64,000 nucleotides of DNA, from contig CAZWSL010000002.1 in NCBI GenBank assembly GCA_964636495.1, positions 114,239 through 178,238 of the forward strand. Reading direction: 5' to 3'. The position numbers and the translations under genes are program-made. Positions 17,028 to 25,656 of the stretch are shown piece by piece. Under the pieces are notes generated by a model. It made no database searches. It saw only the letters and a list, made by a program, of their open reading frames with translations, and was not told where the DNA came from. Each line of letters opens with the position of its first letter. Position 1 is the first letter of the stretch. This DNA comes from Desulfobacula sp964636495 (GTDB lineage: Bacteria > Desulfobacterota > Desulfobacteria > Desulfobacterales > Desulfobacteraceae).

Positions 17028-19319
17028 ATGGAAAATAAAACTTCACGCTCCCCTGATAATGATGTTTTGACCGAACATGAGCGGGAAAGACTTTATCGGG
17101 CTGAGATGCTGCTGAATGTATCCAGAGTTATTTCAGCCCTGGAGAACCTTGACGAAATTCTTGAAACCCTTATGACAATGACTGCAAAAGAGCTGTCTGC
17201 AGAACGCTGCACTATTTTTCTCAATGACAGTGAGACAGGTGAACTCTATGCCAGGGTCGCAATGGGGAATTTTCAGCAGAAGATAAGAATGCTGAATACC
17301 AAAGGTATTGCAGGAAATGTTTTTATTAATAAAAAAGGATTGATAATTGATGATCCCTATAATGACGATCGCTTTAACAGAGACATTGATGCAAAAACAG
17401 GTTTTATAACCAAATCCATCTTATGCGCTCCCATCAGTACTGTCGGTGGAGAGGTTATAGGGGTTGCCCAGGCACTCAATAAAAAGGAAGGCAAATTTAC
17501 ACAGCAAGACATGGAATTGATGGAAAACATGTGTATGCAGGCTGCTATTGCCCTCCAGGGTGGACAATTGATTGAAAAAATGAAAATTTCCCGAAAAGAG
17601 GAGATGGGATTTCTTGATGTCATTACAGATATAACTTCTGAAATTGAACTTGGGGCTCTTCTGCAGAAAGTAATGGGAGAAGCAACAAAAATGCTCCATG
17701 CAGAGCGGTCTACTCTGTTTTTAAATGATGAAAAAACAAATGAGTTATGGTCTGAGGTGGGAGAGGGTATAGAAGCTGTACAGATTCGTTTTCCTAACCA
17801 CCTGGGCATAGCAGGGTCAGTTTTTACATCAGGCGAAACTACAAATATTCCACATGCCTATGCTGACCTCCGTTTCAATCCCGCCTTTGATAAACAGACC
17901 GGTTTTTTTACAAGATCTATCTTATGTGTTCCCCTGATCAACAAGGATGGTAAAACAATCGGCGTCACCCAGGTGCTGAACAAGAGAGGAGGCCCTTTTA
18001 CTGCTGAAGATGAATCCCGTCTTCGCGCTTTTACGGCCCAGATTTCCATTGCTCTTGAAAATGCCAAGCTTTTCAATGATGTACAGAATATGAAAAATTA
18101 CAATGAAAGCATGCTTGAAAGTATGTCAAACAGTGTAATCACCCTGGATGAAGATGGCAAGATCATTACCTGTAATGCAGCTGGACTGAAGCTGTTTCAG
18201 GTGAAAACCCGGGAAATTATAAATGTACAGGCCCATGAATTTTTCTGTAGTCCAAACGACTGGATTATTGACAAGATAAAACGAATGGAAGAGCGTGGTA
18301 AACCCGATCTTACCATGGATAGAGAACTTAAATTTGATGCCATAACAATTTCAGTTAATGTTAATGTTCTTCCCCTGATAAGTGGTGACGGGAAAAAACT
18401 CGGGACCATGATCATGATAGAAGATATCAGTACGGAAAAGCGTATGAAGTCAACCATGTCACGCTATATGGATCCCGGGCTTGCAGACAGGCTGCTTGAA
18501 GGCAGTAATGAGGATATTCTCGGAGGCAGAAGCGTTGATGTAACAGTCCTTTTTTCTGATATCCGCGGCTTTACAACCCTGGCAGAAAATTACGGGGCAC
18601 AGGCAACAGTCAGTCTGCTTAATGAATATTTTACAATAATGGTTGACTGTATTCAGCGTCAGGACGGGATGCTTGATAAATTTATCGGCGATGCAATCAT
18701 GGCTGGTTTTGGAATTCCAATTCCCGGTGAAAATGATGAAGACAGTGCGGTTAAAGCAGCCATATCAATGATATCAGAGCTGAATGAGTGGAATGTTGAA
18801 AGGATCAATGCAGGTAGTATCCCGGTACATATGGGTATCGGGCTGCATACAGACAAGGTGGTATCAGGCAATATCGGTTCTCCCAAACGAATGGATTTTA
18901 CAATGATAGGTGATGGTGTCAACCTTGCTGCACGCCTTGAATCAGCCTGCAAACAGTATGCTGCACAGATTCTTATCAGTGAAAATACATTCGGGAAATT
19001 AAAGGGTACATACAGAGTACGGGATATAGATGATGTGATTGTTAAAGGCAAAACAAAACCTATCCGGGTTTATGAAGTGCTTGATTTTCATACCGAGGAA
19101 ACCTTTCCAAACCTTATGGAAGTGGTCAATTACTTCCAGGAGGGGCGGGATCTTTACAGAAAAGGTAACTGGCCAAAGGCTGTCGAGTCATTTAACAGAG
19201 CGCTTAAACTGCACCCTGAAGATAAACTGTCACAGATATTTATTGACCGCTGTAATCATCTGATTGAAAATCCTCCTGAAAAAGAGTGGGATGGATTATG
19301 GGTTATGAGTTCAAAATAA
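17028..19319 (+). CDS. GAF-GAF-PAS class III adenylate/guanylate cyclase with TPR-like tail
   Basis: Two GAF domains (about residues 30-180 and 200-350) are followed by a PAS-like domain (about 362-470, ITLDEDGKIITCNAAGLKLF) and a class III cyclase domain (about 500-680). The metal-binding aspartates D511 (FSDIRG) and D555 (IGDA) and the transition-state pair N632/R636 (VNLAARLE) are present; the KRMDFTMIGD stretch fits an ATP-using enzyme. A C-terminal TPR-like helix pair (about 695-740) ends with PPEKEWDGLW. It is soluble, so it senses a cytoplasmic ligand or redox state through the GAF/PAS domains. It is co-transcribed with the coiled-coil gene. The CHASE2 cyclase at 36436 has a closely similar tail. 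Confidence 0.92.
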   Translation: MENKTSRSPDNDVLTEHERERLYRAEMLLNVSRVISALENLDEILETLMTMTAKELSAERCTIFLNDSETGELYARVAMGNFQQKIRMLNTKGIAGNVFINKKGLIIDDPYNDDRFNRDIDAKTGFITKSILCAPISTVGGEVIGVAQALNKKEGKFTQQDMELMENMCMQAAIALQGGQLIEKMKISRKEEMGFLDVITDITSEIELGALLQKVMGEATKMLHAERSTLFLNDEKTNELWSEVGEGIEAVQIRFPNHLGIAGSVFTSGETTNIPHAYADLRFNPAFDKQTGFFTRSILCVPLINKDGKTIGVTQVLNKRGGPFTAEDESRLRAFTAQISIALENAKLFNDVQNMKNYNESMLESMSNSVITLDEDGKIITCNAAGLKLFQVKTREIINVQAHEFFCSPNDWIIDKIKRMEERGKPDLTMDRELKFDAITISVNVNVLPLISGDGKKLGTMIMIEDISTEKRMKSTMSRYMDPGLADRLLEGSNEDILGGRSVDVTVLFSDIRGFTTLAENYGAQATVSLLNEYFTIMVDCIQRQDGMLDKFIGDAIMAGFGIPIPGENDEDSAVKAAISMISELNEWNVERINAGSIPVHMGIGLHTDKVVSGNIGSPKRMDFTMIGDGVNLAARLESACKQYAAQILISENTFGKLKGTYRVRDIDDVIVKGKTKPIRVYEVLDFHTEETFPNLMEVVNYFQEGRDLYRKGNWPKAVESFNRALKLHPEDKLSQIFIDRCNHLIENPPEKEWDGLWVMSSK

Positions 19320-19323
19320 AAAC

Positions 19324-20253
19324 ATGAGAATAGTTACCAGACCTGATTTTGATGGTGTTATCTGTGCTGTGCTGCTTCTGCAGGCAGAAAATATTGATGA
19401 TGATATTTTATGGGTTGAACCCAATGAAATTCAGAAAGGAAAGGTCAATATTTTTAAAAAAGATATAGTAGCCAATCTTCCATTTTCATCTGACTGCGGT
19501 TTATGGTTTGATCATCACATTTCCAACAGACCTGAACACAGTTTTAAAGGAGCCTTTGCAGTTGCTCCTTCTGCTGCCCGTGTTATTTATGAATATTACA
19601 AAAAGAGACAGCAGATAGATGAGCGTTTTGATGAACTGGTTCTGCATGCTGATATTATTGATGCTGCTGATCTGGATATTGATCAGGTGCGTTACCCTGA
19701 AAACTATCCATATATCTTACTCTCCATGACTATCCAGAACCATGGATATGGAGATATTGAGTACTGGAACCGGCTGGTCGATTTTTTGACCCAAAAAGAT
19801 ATTGATACTGTTATTGCAGAGCCGGATGTAAAGAAACGATGCAGCAGGGTAATTACAGAAAATCAATATTTTGAAAAAGTTCTGCTTGCAAATACCAGAG
19901 TCATTAATGGCATATCCATTACAGATTTCAGACATTTTGATGAGGTTCCAGAGGGTAACCGGTTTTTGATCTATTCTCTTTTTCCTGATACTATAGCCAG
20001 TGTAAAATTACGGTTTGATAGCGCTGAACATAAAAATGTGCAGATCAGTATCGGCCATAATATTTTTCAGAAAAACAGGTGCCATGTGAATATGGGAACA
20101 CTTTTGTCACAATTTGGAGGTGGAGGCCATTTTGGGGCAGGGGGCTGTACGTTAAGCAGTAAAACCGCTGATAAAGATATAGATGATATTTTATCCCTCT
20201 TATTTCAAAACAATAAAGAAGATCAGACAGATGAAGTGTACACAGATAATTGA
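19324..20253 (+). CDS. DHH family phosphoesterase
   Basis: The protein has the DHH fold: an N-terminal TRPDFDGVICAVLLL (motif I, DxD-like), WFDHHIS (the DHH motif, about residues 61-63), an AADLDID segment, and the C-terminal DHHA1 glycine-rich GGGGHFGAGGC near residue 265. Relatives are exopolyphosphatases, nanoRNases and c-di-AMP/pGpG phosphodiesterases; the exact substrate is unclear. In this signalling-rich window pGpG or nanoRNA breakdown is a possibility, but that is only inference. It overlaps nadE by 23 bases. Confidence 0.85.
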   Translation: MRIVTRPDFDGVICAVLLLQAENIDDDILWVEPNEIQKGKVNIFKKDIVANLPFSSDCGLWFDHHISNRPEHSFKGAFAVAPSAARVIYEYYKKRQQIDERFDELVLHADIIDAADLDIDQVRYPENYPYILLSMTIQNHGYGDIEYWNRLVDFLTQKDIDTVIAEPDVKKRCSRVITENQYFEKVLLANTRVINGISITDFRHFDEVPEGNRFLIYSLFPDTIASVKLRFDSAEHKNVQISIGHNIFQKNRCHVNMGTLLSQFGGGGHFGAGGCTLSSKTADKDIDDILSLLFQNNKEDQTDEVYTDN

Positions 20254-21007
20254 TCATATTGCAAGGTGGCTGAAAGAGTATCTTGAAAAATCAACTCTTA
20301 AGGGATTCTGTATCGGTGTTTCAGGCGGAATTGATTCTGCTGTTACATCAACTCTATGTGCTATAACAGAAAAACCTGTCATGGTGCTGAATATGCCTAT
20401 TTATCAGGAAAAAGATCAGGTTTCCCGCTCCTGTGATCACATAGCATGGCTGGAAAAAAAATTCAGTAATGTCACAGGGGCAGATGTGGAACTCACTTCT
20501 GTTTTTGATGAGATAAAAACCGCTTTTCCTGATTCCATTCAGGATGGCATGACAATGGCCAATACAAGGTCCCGACTTAGAATGCTTACATTATATGCAT
20601 TTGCATCTCACCATAGAATGCTGGTTACGGGAACAGGGAATAAAATTGAGGATTTTGGTGTGGGGTTTTATACTAAATATGGAGATGGCGGAGTTGATAT
20701 TTCTCCCATTGCAGATTTGAATAAAACCCAGGTGTACAGGCTGGGCAGAGAGCTGGGAATTATTGAAAATATATTGACGGCTGTCCCGACCGATGGATTG
20801 TGGGAAGATAACAGGAGTGATGAGAGTCAGCTGGGAGCCTCATACCAGGAGCTTGAATGGGCAATGCAGTATATCGAGATGCCCAGAAAACTGCCTTTAA
20901 ACAGAAGACAAAAAAAGGTACTTGCCATTTATAGAGAGTTTCATAATGTCAACAAGCATAAAATGGAGCCCATACCTGTCTGTACTATTCCTGATAAAAT
21001 GCTATGA
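20231..21007 (+). CDS. nadE: NAD(+) synthetase, ammonia-type
   Basis: The ATP-pyrophosphatase P-loop GVSGGIDSAVTS (near residue 30) and the GTGNKIEDFGVGFYTKYGDG and SPIADLNKTQVYRLG blocks identify NAD synthetase, which amidates nicotinic acid adenine dinucleotide. At 258 residues with no glutaminase domain, it would use ammonia. I start at the ATG at 20231 (MKCTQIIDH); the open frame reaches 20183 but those codons overlap the DHH gene. The WEDNRSDESQLGASYQELE segment contacts NaAD in the family. Confidence 0.92.
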   Translation: MKCTQIIDHIARWLKEYLEKSTLKGFCIGVSGGIDSAVTSTLCAITEKPVMVLNMPIYQEKDQVSRSCDHIAWLEKKFSNVTGADVELTSVFDEIKTAFPDSIQDGMTMANTRSRLRMLTLYAFASHHRMLVTGTGNKIEDFGVGFYTKYGDGGVDISPIADLNKTQVYRLGRELGIIENILTAVPTDGLWEDNRSDESQLGASYQELEWAMQYIEMPRKLPLNRRQKKVLAIYREFHNVNKHKMEPIPVCTIPDKML

Positions 21008-21241
21008 TTTTTCCCCCATGATTGTCAGTGGTATGAAATAAATACCTGATTTACCATGGTGTTATTTTTACATTGACACTTGTAATTATAAAAGGGTAAT
21101 GATTTCGTAAAGTCTAACTGGAACAGGAGACAATGAAGCAGCATTGAAAAAAACAAAAACAGAAAACTCAACTCAGAAATTATTGAATCTGATCCGGAGC
21201 AATACGCAGAAAAAAAAATAGATTCTGATAATGATGCATCT

Positions 21242-22906
21242 TTGATGCCGGTATCAATAAAAAATAAAAACCTGACTCTGGGTGTTCTGGTCACCCGTAC
21301 AGGTTTTACGCTGGCAATGGTTTCCAGTACAGGTTTTACAAGTAAGAAAGAGCTGGTAAAGTGGCGCAGTTTTTCTTTTCCTGAAGGGATGATGATTCAA
21401 AGTGATGAATTCCCTTCACTCCTTGGCAATTGTCTGGACAGATTCCTTGAAGGTAAAAAGAAGATTCCTATCTGGTGTTCAATAGATTCAGCTGGCCTGA
21501 AAATAAAAAATATCAATATTCCGGATATCTCAAAGAGTAAAACAGGCAATGCAGCATTCTGGGGTTTAAAAAAAGAGACCGAGTTTGATGAAAAGCAGGA
21601 GATTTTTAATTTTGAGATTCTGGGCGCTGTGAAAATTGACGGGATCAAGAAAAAAAATATTCTGGTTTTCAGTGCTCCCAGAGATGAGGTGACACTGCTG
21701 CAAAATGTTTTTAAAAAAGCAGGATACTTTTTAACGGGAGTTACAGCAATCCCGTTTGCCATACAGAATTTTATCAGGACAAGGCAGATAGTTGTGGATG
21801 ATTCCTATTTTGCTTTTGTCAATATATCCCGTGACCAGTCAGAGGTTTACTGCTTTTCCCAGTCGGGAATTCTGCTTGGAAGGACACTTAGAACAGGCTC
21901 TCAAAGTCTTATCAATGAGTTTGATCACTCCCTGGAAATGGACCCTGTTGACTATCTCTCTTCCATGAAAGAGATGGAGTCAGAAGAATTCATGCAGATA
22001 AGGGAATCTGCATTCAGGATGATAAGTAAAATTGCACGTACAGGGGATTATTGTTCTCAGTATTATACTGACAATACACCGATTCAACGCTATTTATTCT
22101 ATGGAGAGCTGGATCAATGCAAACCGTTTATTCAGCTTGCATCAACCATGACTACGGGCTCTACAGAAATTCTGGAACCGATAAGAGATAATCTGACCGA
22201 TTCAATTGCTGTGCCGATACCGCAGGATGCAAAAAAACGCAGCAATGTTCTGTCAGCATTTGGTATTGCTCTTTCCGACAATCATATTACCCCTAATTTT
22301 CTTTTTACCTTTAGCGATCACAGGAAATTAGAAAAAAGAAAAAAAATTATCCAGGCAATGATATTGACAGGCATGCTTTGTTTCATACTCTGTTTTGCAG
22401 CACAATTTTATCTTTCCACTTTCTGTAAACAGGAAAAGGAAAACCTGGTTCATCTGGAAAAGACAATAAAGAAAATGGAAAAAGTACCAGAAGGCTTTAT
22501 TTCAGAAGCTATTGAAAATGCCCGAATGGATAATTTGAAGAAAAAAGAGTATATAGCCAGTTATCTTCCCCTGGCGGTTATTTCTGATATATGCCATTTT
22601 ACACCGGAAAATATCTATCTGACTTCCATGACCTATGAATTGAAAAAAGGGCAGGGTGCTGTTGAAGATTCAGCAGAGCCTGAAAATCAGGAAACAGCCG
22701 GAGATTCATACAGAGTTGTAAAAAAGGTGTTCATTAACGGACAGGTATCAGGTCACTCATATACTCTTGAATCAGAATTTGACAGTTATATATTAAAACT
22801 TACAGAGTCCCCGGTATTTGACAGTGTTGAGATTGCTTCAAAACAGATAAAGGTAGTCAATGATAAAAAAAGGCTGTATTTTCAGGCAGCCCTGGAAGTG
22901 AATTGA
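21242..22906 (+). CDS. MshI/PilM-PilN-like pilus assembly protein
   Basis: The N-terminal 330 residues resemble the actin-like PilM/MshI fold: KNLTLGVLVTRTGFTLAMV, a PRDEVTLLQNVFKKAGYFLTG-like segment and FAFVNISRDQSEVYCFSQSG. A single membrane helix follows (about 378-398, ILTGMLCFILCFAAQFYLS), then a PilN-like coiled-coil and ferredoxin-like region ending LYFQAALEVN. So the PilM and PilN parts are in one 554-residue chain, as in MshI-like systems. The start is unclear: TTG 21242 and ATG 21245 lack a ribosome site, while AGGAG at 21125-21129 lies before an ATG whose frame stops after four codons. It opens the pilus operon. Confidence 0.75.
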   Translation: MMPVSIKNKNLTLGVLVTRTGFTLAMVSSTGFTSKKELVKWRSFSFPEGMMIQSDEFPSLLGNCLDRFLEGKKKIPIWCSIDSAGLKIKNINIPDISKSKTGNAAFWGLKKETEFDEKQEIFNFEILGAVKIDGIKKKNILVFSAPRDEVTLLQNVFKKAGYFLTGVTAIPFAIQNFIRTRQIVVDDSYFAFVNISRDQSEVYCFSQSGILLGRTLRTGSQSLINEFDHSLEMDPVDYLSSMKEMESEEFMQIRESAFRMISKIARTGDYCSQYYTDNTPIQRYLFYGELDQCKPFIQLASTMTTGSTEILEPIRDNLTDSIAVPIPQDAKKRSNVLSAFGIALSDNHITPNFLFTFSDHRKLEKRKKIIQAMILTGMLCFILCFAAQFYLSTFCKQEKENLVHLEKTIKKMEKVPEGFISEAIENARMDNLKKKEYIASYLPLAVISDICHFTPENIYLTSMTYELKKGQGAVEDSAEPENQETAGDSYRVVKKVFINGQVSGHSYTLESEFDSYILKLTESPVFDSVEIASKQIKVVNDKKRLYFQAALEVN

Positions 22907-22909
22907 ATT

Positions 22910-23458
22910 GTGATAAAAACAGGCATTCATAAAAACAGTACTTTTACCTTAATTATTATCGGGTTAATCATTATCACATCTATCTTTTTTTATATGATGA
23001 TTTTTCTTTATCCATCTTATAAATCTCTGTCAATAATCCGGCAGTCTGTTCTGGAAAAAACCTCAGAACGCGACCGCCTGAATCTCCTTTTCCCTGTTTA
23101 TGCCAGATCAAGAATTCTGAATCAGACTGAATTTGATCAGGGACTGCCTCTTCCGGAAAGAAAACAGATCCACAGAAGTGAACTTGCAGAGTTATCCAGA
23201 CAGATATCAAAAATAGCCAACAGAAATAACCTGCTGCTTTCCAACAGTGATTTTGATATCAACTCCCTTAACGATCCATCTGATTTTGTATCCATTACTG
23301 TTGAACTTAAGGGAAAACTGTCTGACTTCAGATTTTTTCTTATTGATATCATTGCAATAAAATTTTTTGACTCAATCAGGACGTTACGTATCAGCAGCGA
23401 TAAAGAGCAGACAAAACACTTCTCTCTGCAAATGGATATAAGAACAAAGAAGAGATGA
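22910..23458 (+). CDS. PilO/MshJ-like inner-membrane pilus protein
   Basis: One membrane helix near the N-terminus (about residues 12-33) is followed by a coiled-coil (LSIIRQSVLEKTSERDRL) and a small alpha/beta domain (SITVELKGKLSDFRFFLIDI) typical of PilO/GspM ferredoxin-like domains. The start is GTG at 22910, three bases after the previous stop, and its stop overlaps the next ATG (ATGA). It would form the inner-membrane alignment complex with the MshI-like and PilP-like proteins. Confidence 0.75.
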   Translation: MIKTGIHKNSTFTLIIIGLIIITSIFFYMMIFLYPSYKSLSIIRQSVLEKTSERDRLNLLFPVYARSRILNQTEFDQGLPLPERKQIHRSELAELSRQISKIANRNNLLLSNSDFDINSLNDPSDFVSITVELKGKLSDFRFFLIDIIAIKFFDSIRTLRISSDKEQTKHFSLQMDIRTKKR

Positions 23459-23943
23459 TAATGAAAAAGCGGGAAAAAATTATATTGGGTGTGGCTCTTG
23501 CTGCAGTACTTTGTGGTTTGATAGATTTTTTCATACTGTCGGGAAAGAATAATACTGCGCGTAAAAATCAGTTGATTGCAGATAGAATGAATAAAGAAAA
23601 AATTTTTGCAGAACAGTCTGGTGTTGAAATCTCACAAATAGAGATGGTCAGAGAGCAGGTTAACGGGGATATGCTGATATCAAAGATTGAATCTGAGTGG
23701 GCGCATGATCCGTTTGTCCAACCTGTACAAGCGGATGAAGAGGTTGAATTGCCTGTTTCTGACATCATCTATTCAGGATATATAAGAGCGGGCGGGAATC
23801 TGTTTGCTGTGATAAACGGGATTGAATATCAATCAGGTGAGCTGATAAAAAAATATGAATATAAACTGATAAATATAACACCCCGGAAAATAATCCTGCA
23901 AAAAAACTTAAAACAGGGTACAGTATATTTAAAGGAAGATTAA
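23455..23943 (+). CDS. PilP/MshK-like pilus assembly protein
   Basis: The 162-residue protein has one N-terminal membrane helix (about residues 8-28), a disordered linker, the conserved WAHDPFVQP motif near residue 82 and a short beta domain (IIYSGYIRAGGNLFAVINGIE, with the paired strand ending LKQGTVYL). The DPF motif before a small beta sandwich is typical of PilP, MshK and GspC homology regions that contact the secretin. It is coupled to the PilO-like gene by ATGA; an alternative ATG is at 23461. Unlike many PilP proteins it is a membrane-anchored form, not a lipoprotein. Confidence 0.72.
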   Translation: MIMKKREKIILGVALAAVLCGLIDFFILSGKNNTARKNQLIADRMNKEKIFAEQSGVEISQIEMVREQVNGDMLISKIESEWAHDPFVQPVQADEEVELPVSDIIYSGYIRAGGNLFAVINGIEYQSGELIKKYEYKLINITPRKIILQKNLKQGTVYLKED

Positions 23944-23955
23944 AATAAGGATGTT

Positions 23956-25653
23956 ATGAGAAAGCGTATTTTATATATAGGTATGGCTTCAGGGATAATT
24001 ATATTCTGTCTGTCTGTTCTGTTTTCCGGATGCACTTCAAAGAAGGGGGAAAAGAAAATGACACTTCCGGAAATGGAGAAATGGAAGAAGGCAGCAGCTG
24101 AATCAGAAGCTGTCACCCCTGCTCCTGCCAAAAAAATGCACAGTGATTATTCAGTACTTGAAGACCAGATGGATTCAAGGGAGACCATTCAAAAAAAATC
24201 CCATGAAAAAAGAGAGATATCCACTGAACGCAAACTGCCTGTAATACCGGTCACACTTAAAATGCATGGTGTTGATCTTCCTGTTTTACTGCAGTCTCTT
24301 GCCAGAGCTGCCGGTTTGAATATTGTGATAAATGACACAGTTAAAGGGACTGCAAAACTTGTTATTACTGATGTTCCGTGGAATCAGGCTTTTACAGGTA
24401 TTCTTGATACTTTTGGTCTTGCCTATGAATGGTCTGGAGACATTTTACGGGTGGTCACTGTTGATGATCTTAAAAAGAAACAGGCAATGATGGATGCAAG
24501 GCAGAATTATGAAAAGAGTAAAAATGCTCATGCACTGACCCTGATGCAGTTTGAACAGAAAAAAAGACAGCTTGAACCTCTGGTAACTAAAATTGTAAAA
24601 ATTCAATATGCAGATCTTCATGCGCTTCAGCAGAATTTAATTCAGTATCTGTTAATCAAAAAACAGGAAACTGCTGATCAGAGTCCTGAAACACTGCTTG
24701 GGAAAAAAACAGAACAGGCTGAAACAGAAAATCTGCAGGGAAGTATCATGGTTGATGAATTTACCAACTCCCTGATTCTGCATGTATCACGATCTGATAT
24801 CAGAAAAATTATGCCGGTTATCCGGAAACTTGACCAGCCAATAACACAGGTGCGAATAGAGGCCCATATTGTTGAAGCAGAATCAAATACCGGTAAAAAA
24901 CTCGGCATTCAGTGGGGCGGTCTTGGCACTGCTTTGGGAAACAGGGGTAAAAGTGTTTCAGTTGGCGGAAATATAAGTCAGTTTGGAACACCGTTTCCAG
25001 AAGATGATGATGGTAATACGATTTCATATCAGCCTTCTGATGGAAATATTGTCAACCTGCCGATTTCTGATTTATCCGGTAACCTGATGAGTCTTGGTTT
25101 CATGGTCCAGAAAACCGGAAGATATGCTCTCTATGCCCAGCTGCTTGCCCTTGAAGAAGATGGTGTGCTTAATATTCTTTCAAAACCGTCTATTACCACT
25201 CTGAATCACCGGAAAGCAGTCATTAAAAGCGGCAGGGAAGTTCCTTTTCAGACAATTGAAGACAATGAAATCAATATAGAGTGGAAAGAGGCAGTCATAA
25301 AACTTGATGTAACCCCCCATGTTATTGATGATGACATTCTGATGCTTGAGATCATAACCCATAAGGATGAACTTGATTTTACCAATGATGTGAACGGTAA
25401 TCCCACCATAATAACTAAAAATGCTGAAACCACGGTTACGCTTTTTGACGGTCAGACAACAGTTATAGGCGGGCTGAATAAAGATAAGAGCAGCGGGGGG
25501 GAAAAAGGGGTTCCCGGAGTTAAGGATATTCCAGGTGTGGGCTGGTTTTTTAAAAACAGAGATAAAGAGAAAAAAATGGAAGAGCTGCTGATCTTCATAA
25601 CGCCTCATATATTAAAAACAGAGACATCAGCTCCCGGCAGAAAACAGCGTTAA
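23956..25653 (+). CDS. mshL: Secretin of the MSHA-like pilus (lipoprotein)
   Basis: A lipoprotein signal ends in LFSGC (cysteine near residue 26). Next come an STN-type domain (about 95-165: VDLPVLLQSLARAAGLNIVI, then the WNQAFTGILDTFGLAYEW segment), a NolW-type domain (about 215-300), and the secretin beta domain with VEAESNTGKKLGIQWGG and the C-terminal GVPGVKDIPGVGWFFKNR and ELLIFITPHIL blocks. It forms the outer-membrane pore for the pilus. The lipobox and gene order (after the PilP-like gene, before an ExeA-like ATPase) match MshL more than PilQ. It follows the previous gene by 12 bases. Confidence 0.92.
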   Translation: MRKRILYIGMASGIIIFCLSVLFSGCTSKKGEKKMTLPEMEKWKKAAAESEAVTPAPAKKMHSDYSVLEDQMDSRETIQKKSHEKREISTERKLPVIPVTLKMHGVDLPVLLQSLARAAGLNIVINDTVKGTAKLVITDVPWNQAFTGILDTFGLAYEWSGDILRVVTVDDLKKKQAMMDARQNYEKSKNAHALTLMQFEQKKRQLEPLVTKIVKIQYADLHALQQNLIQYLLIKKQETADQSPETLLGKKTEQAETENLQGSIMVDEFTNSLILHVSRSDIRKIMPVIRKLDQPITQVRIEAHIVEAESNTGKKLGIQWGGLGTALGNRGKSVSVGGNISQFGTPFPEDDDGNTISYQPSDGNIVNLPISDLSGNLMSLGFMVQKTGRYALYAQLLALEEDGVLNILSKPSITTLNHRKAVIKSGREVPFQTIEDNEINIEWKEAVIKLDVTPHVIDDDILMLEIITHKDELDFTNDVNGNPTIITKNAETTVTLFDGQTTVIGGLNKDKSSGGEKGVPGVKDIPGVGWFFKNRDKEKKMEELLIFITPHILKTETSAPGRKQR

Positions 25654-25656
25654 GCA

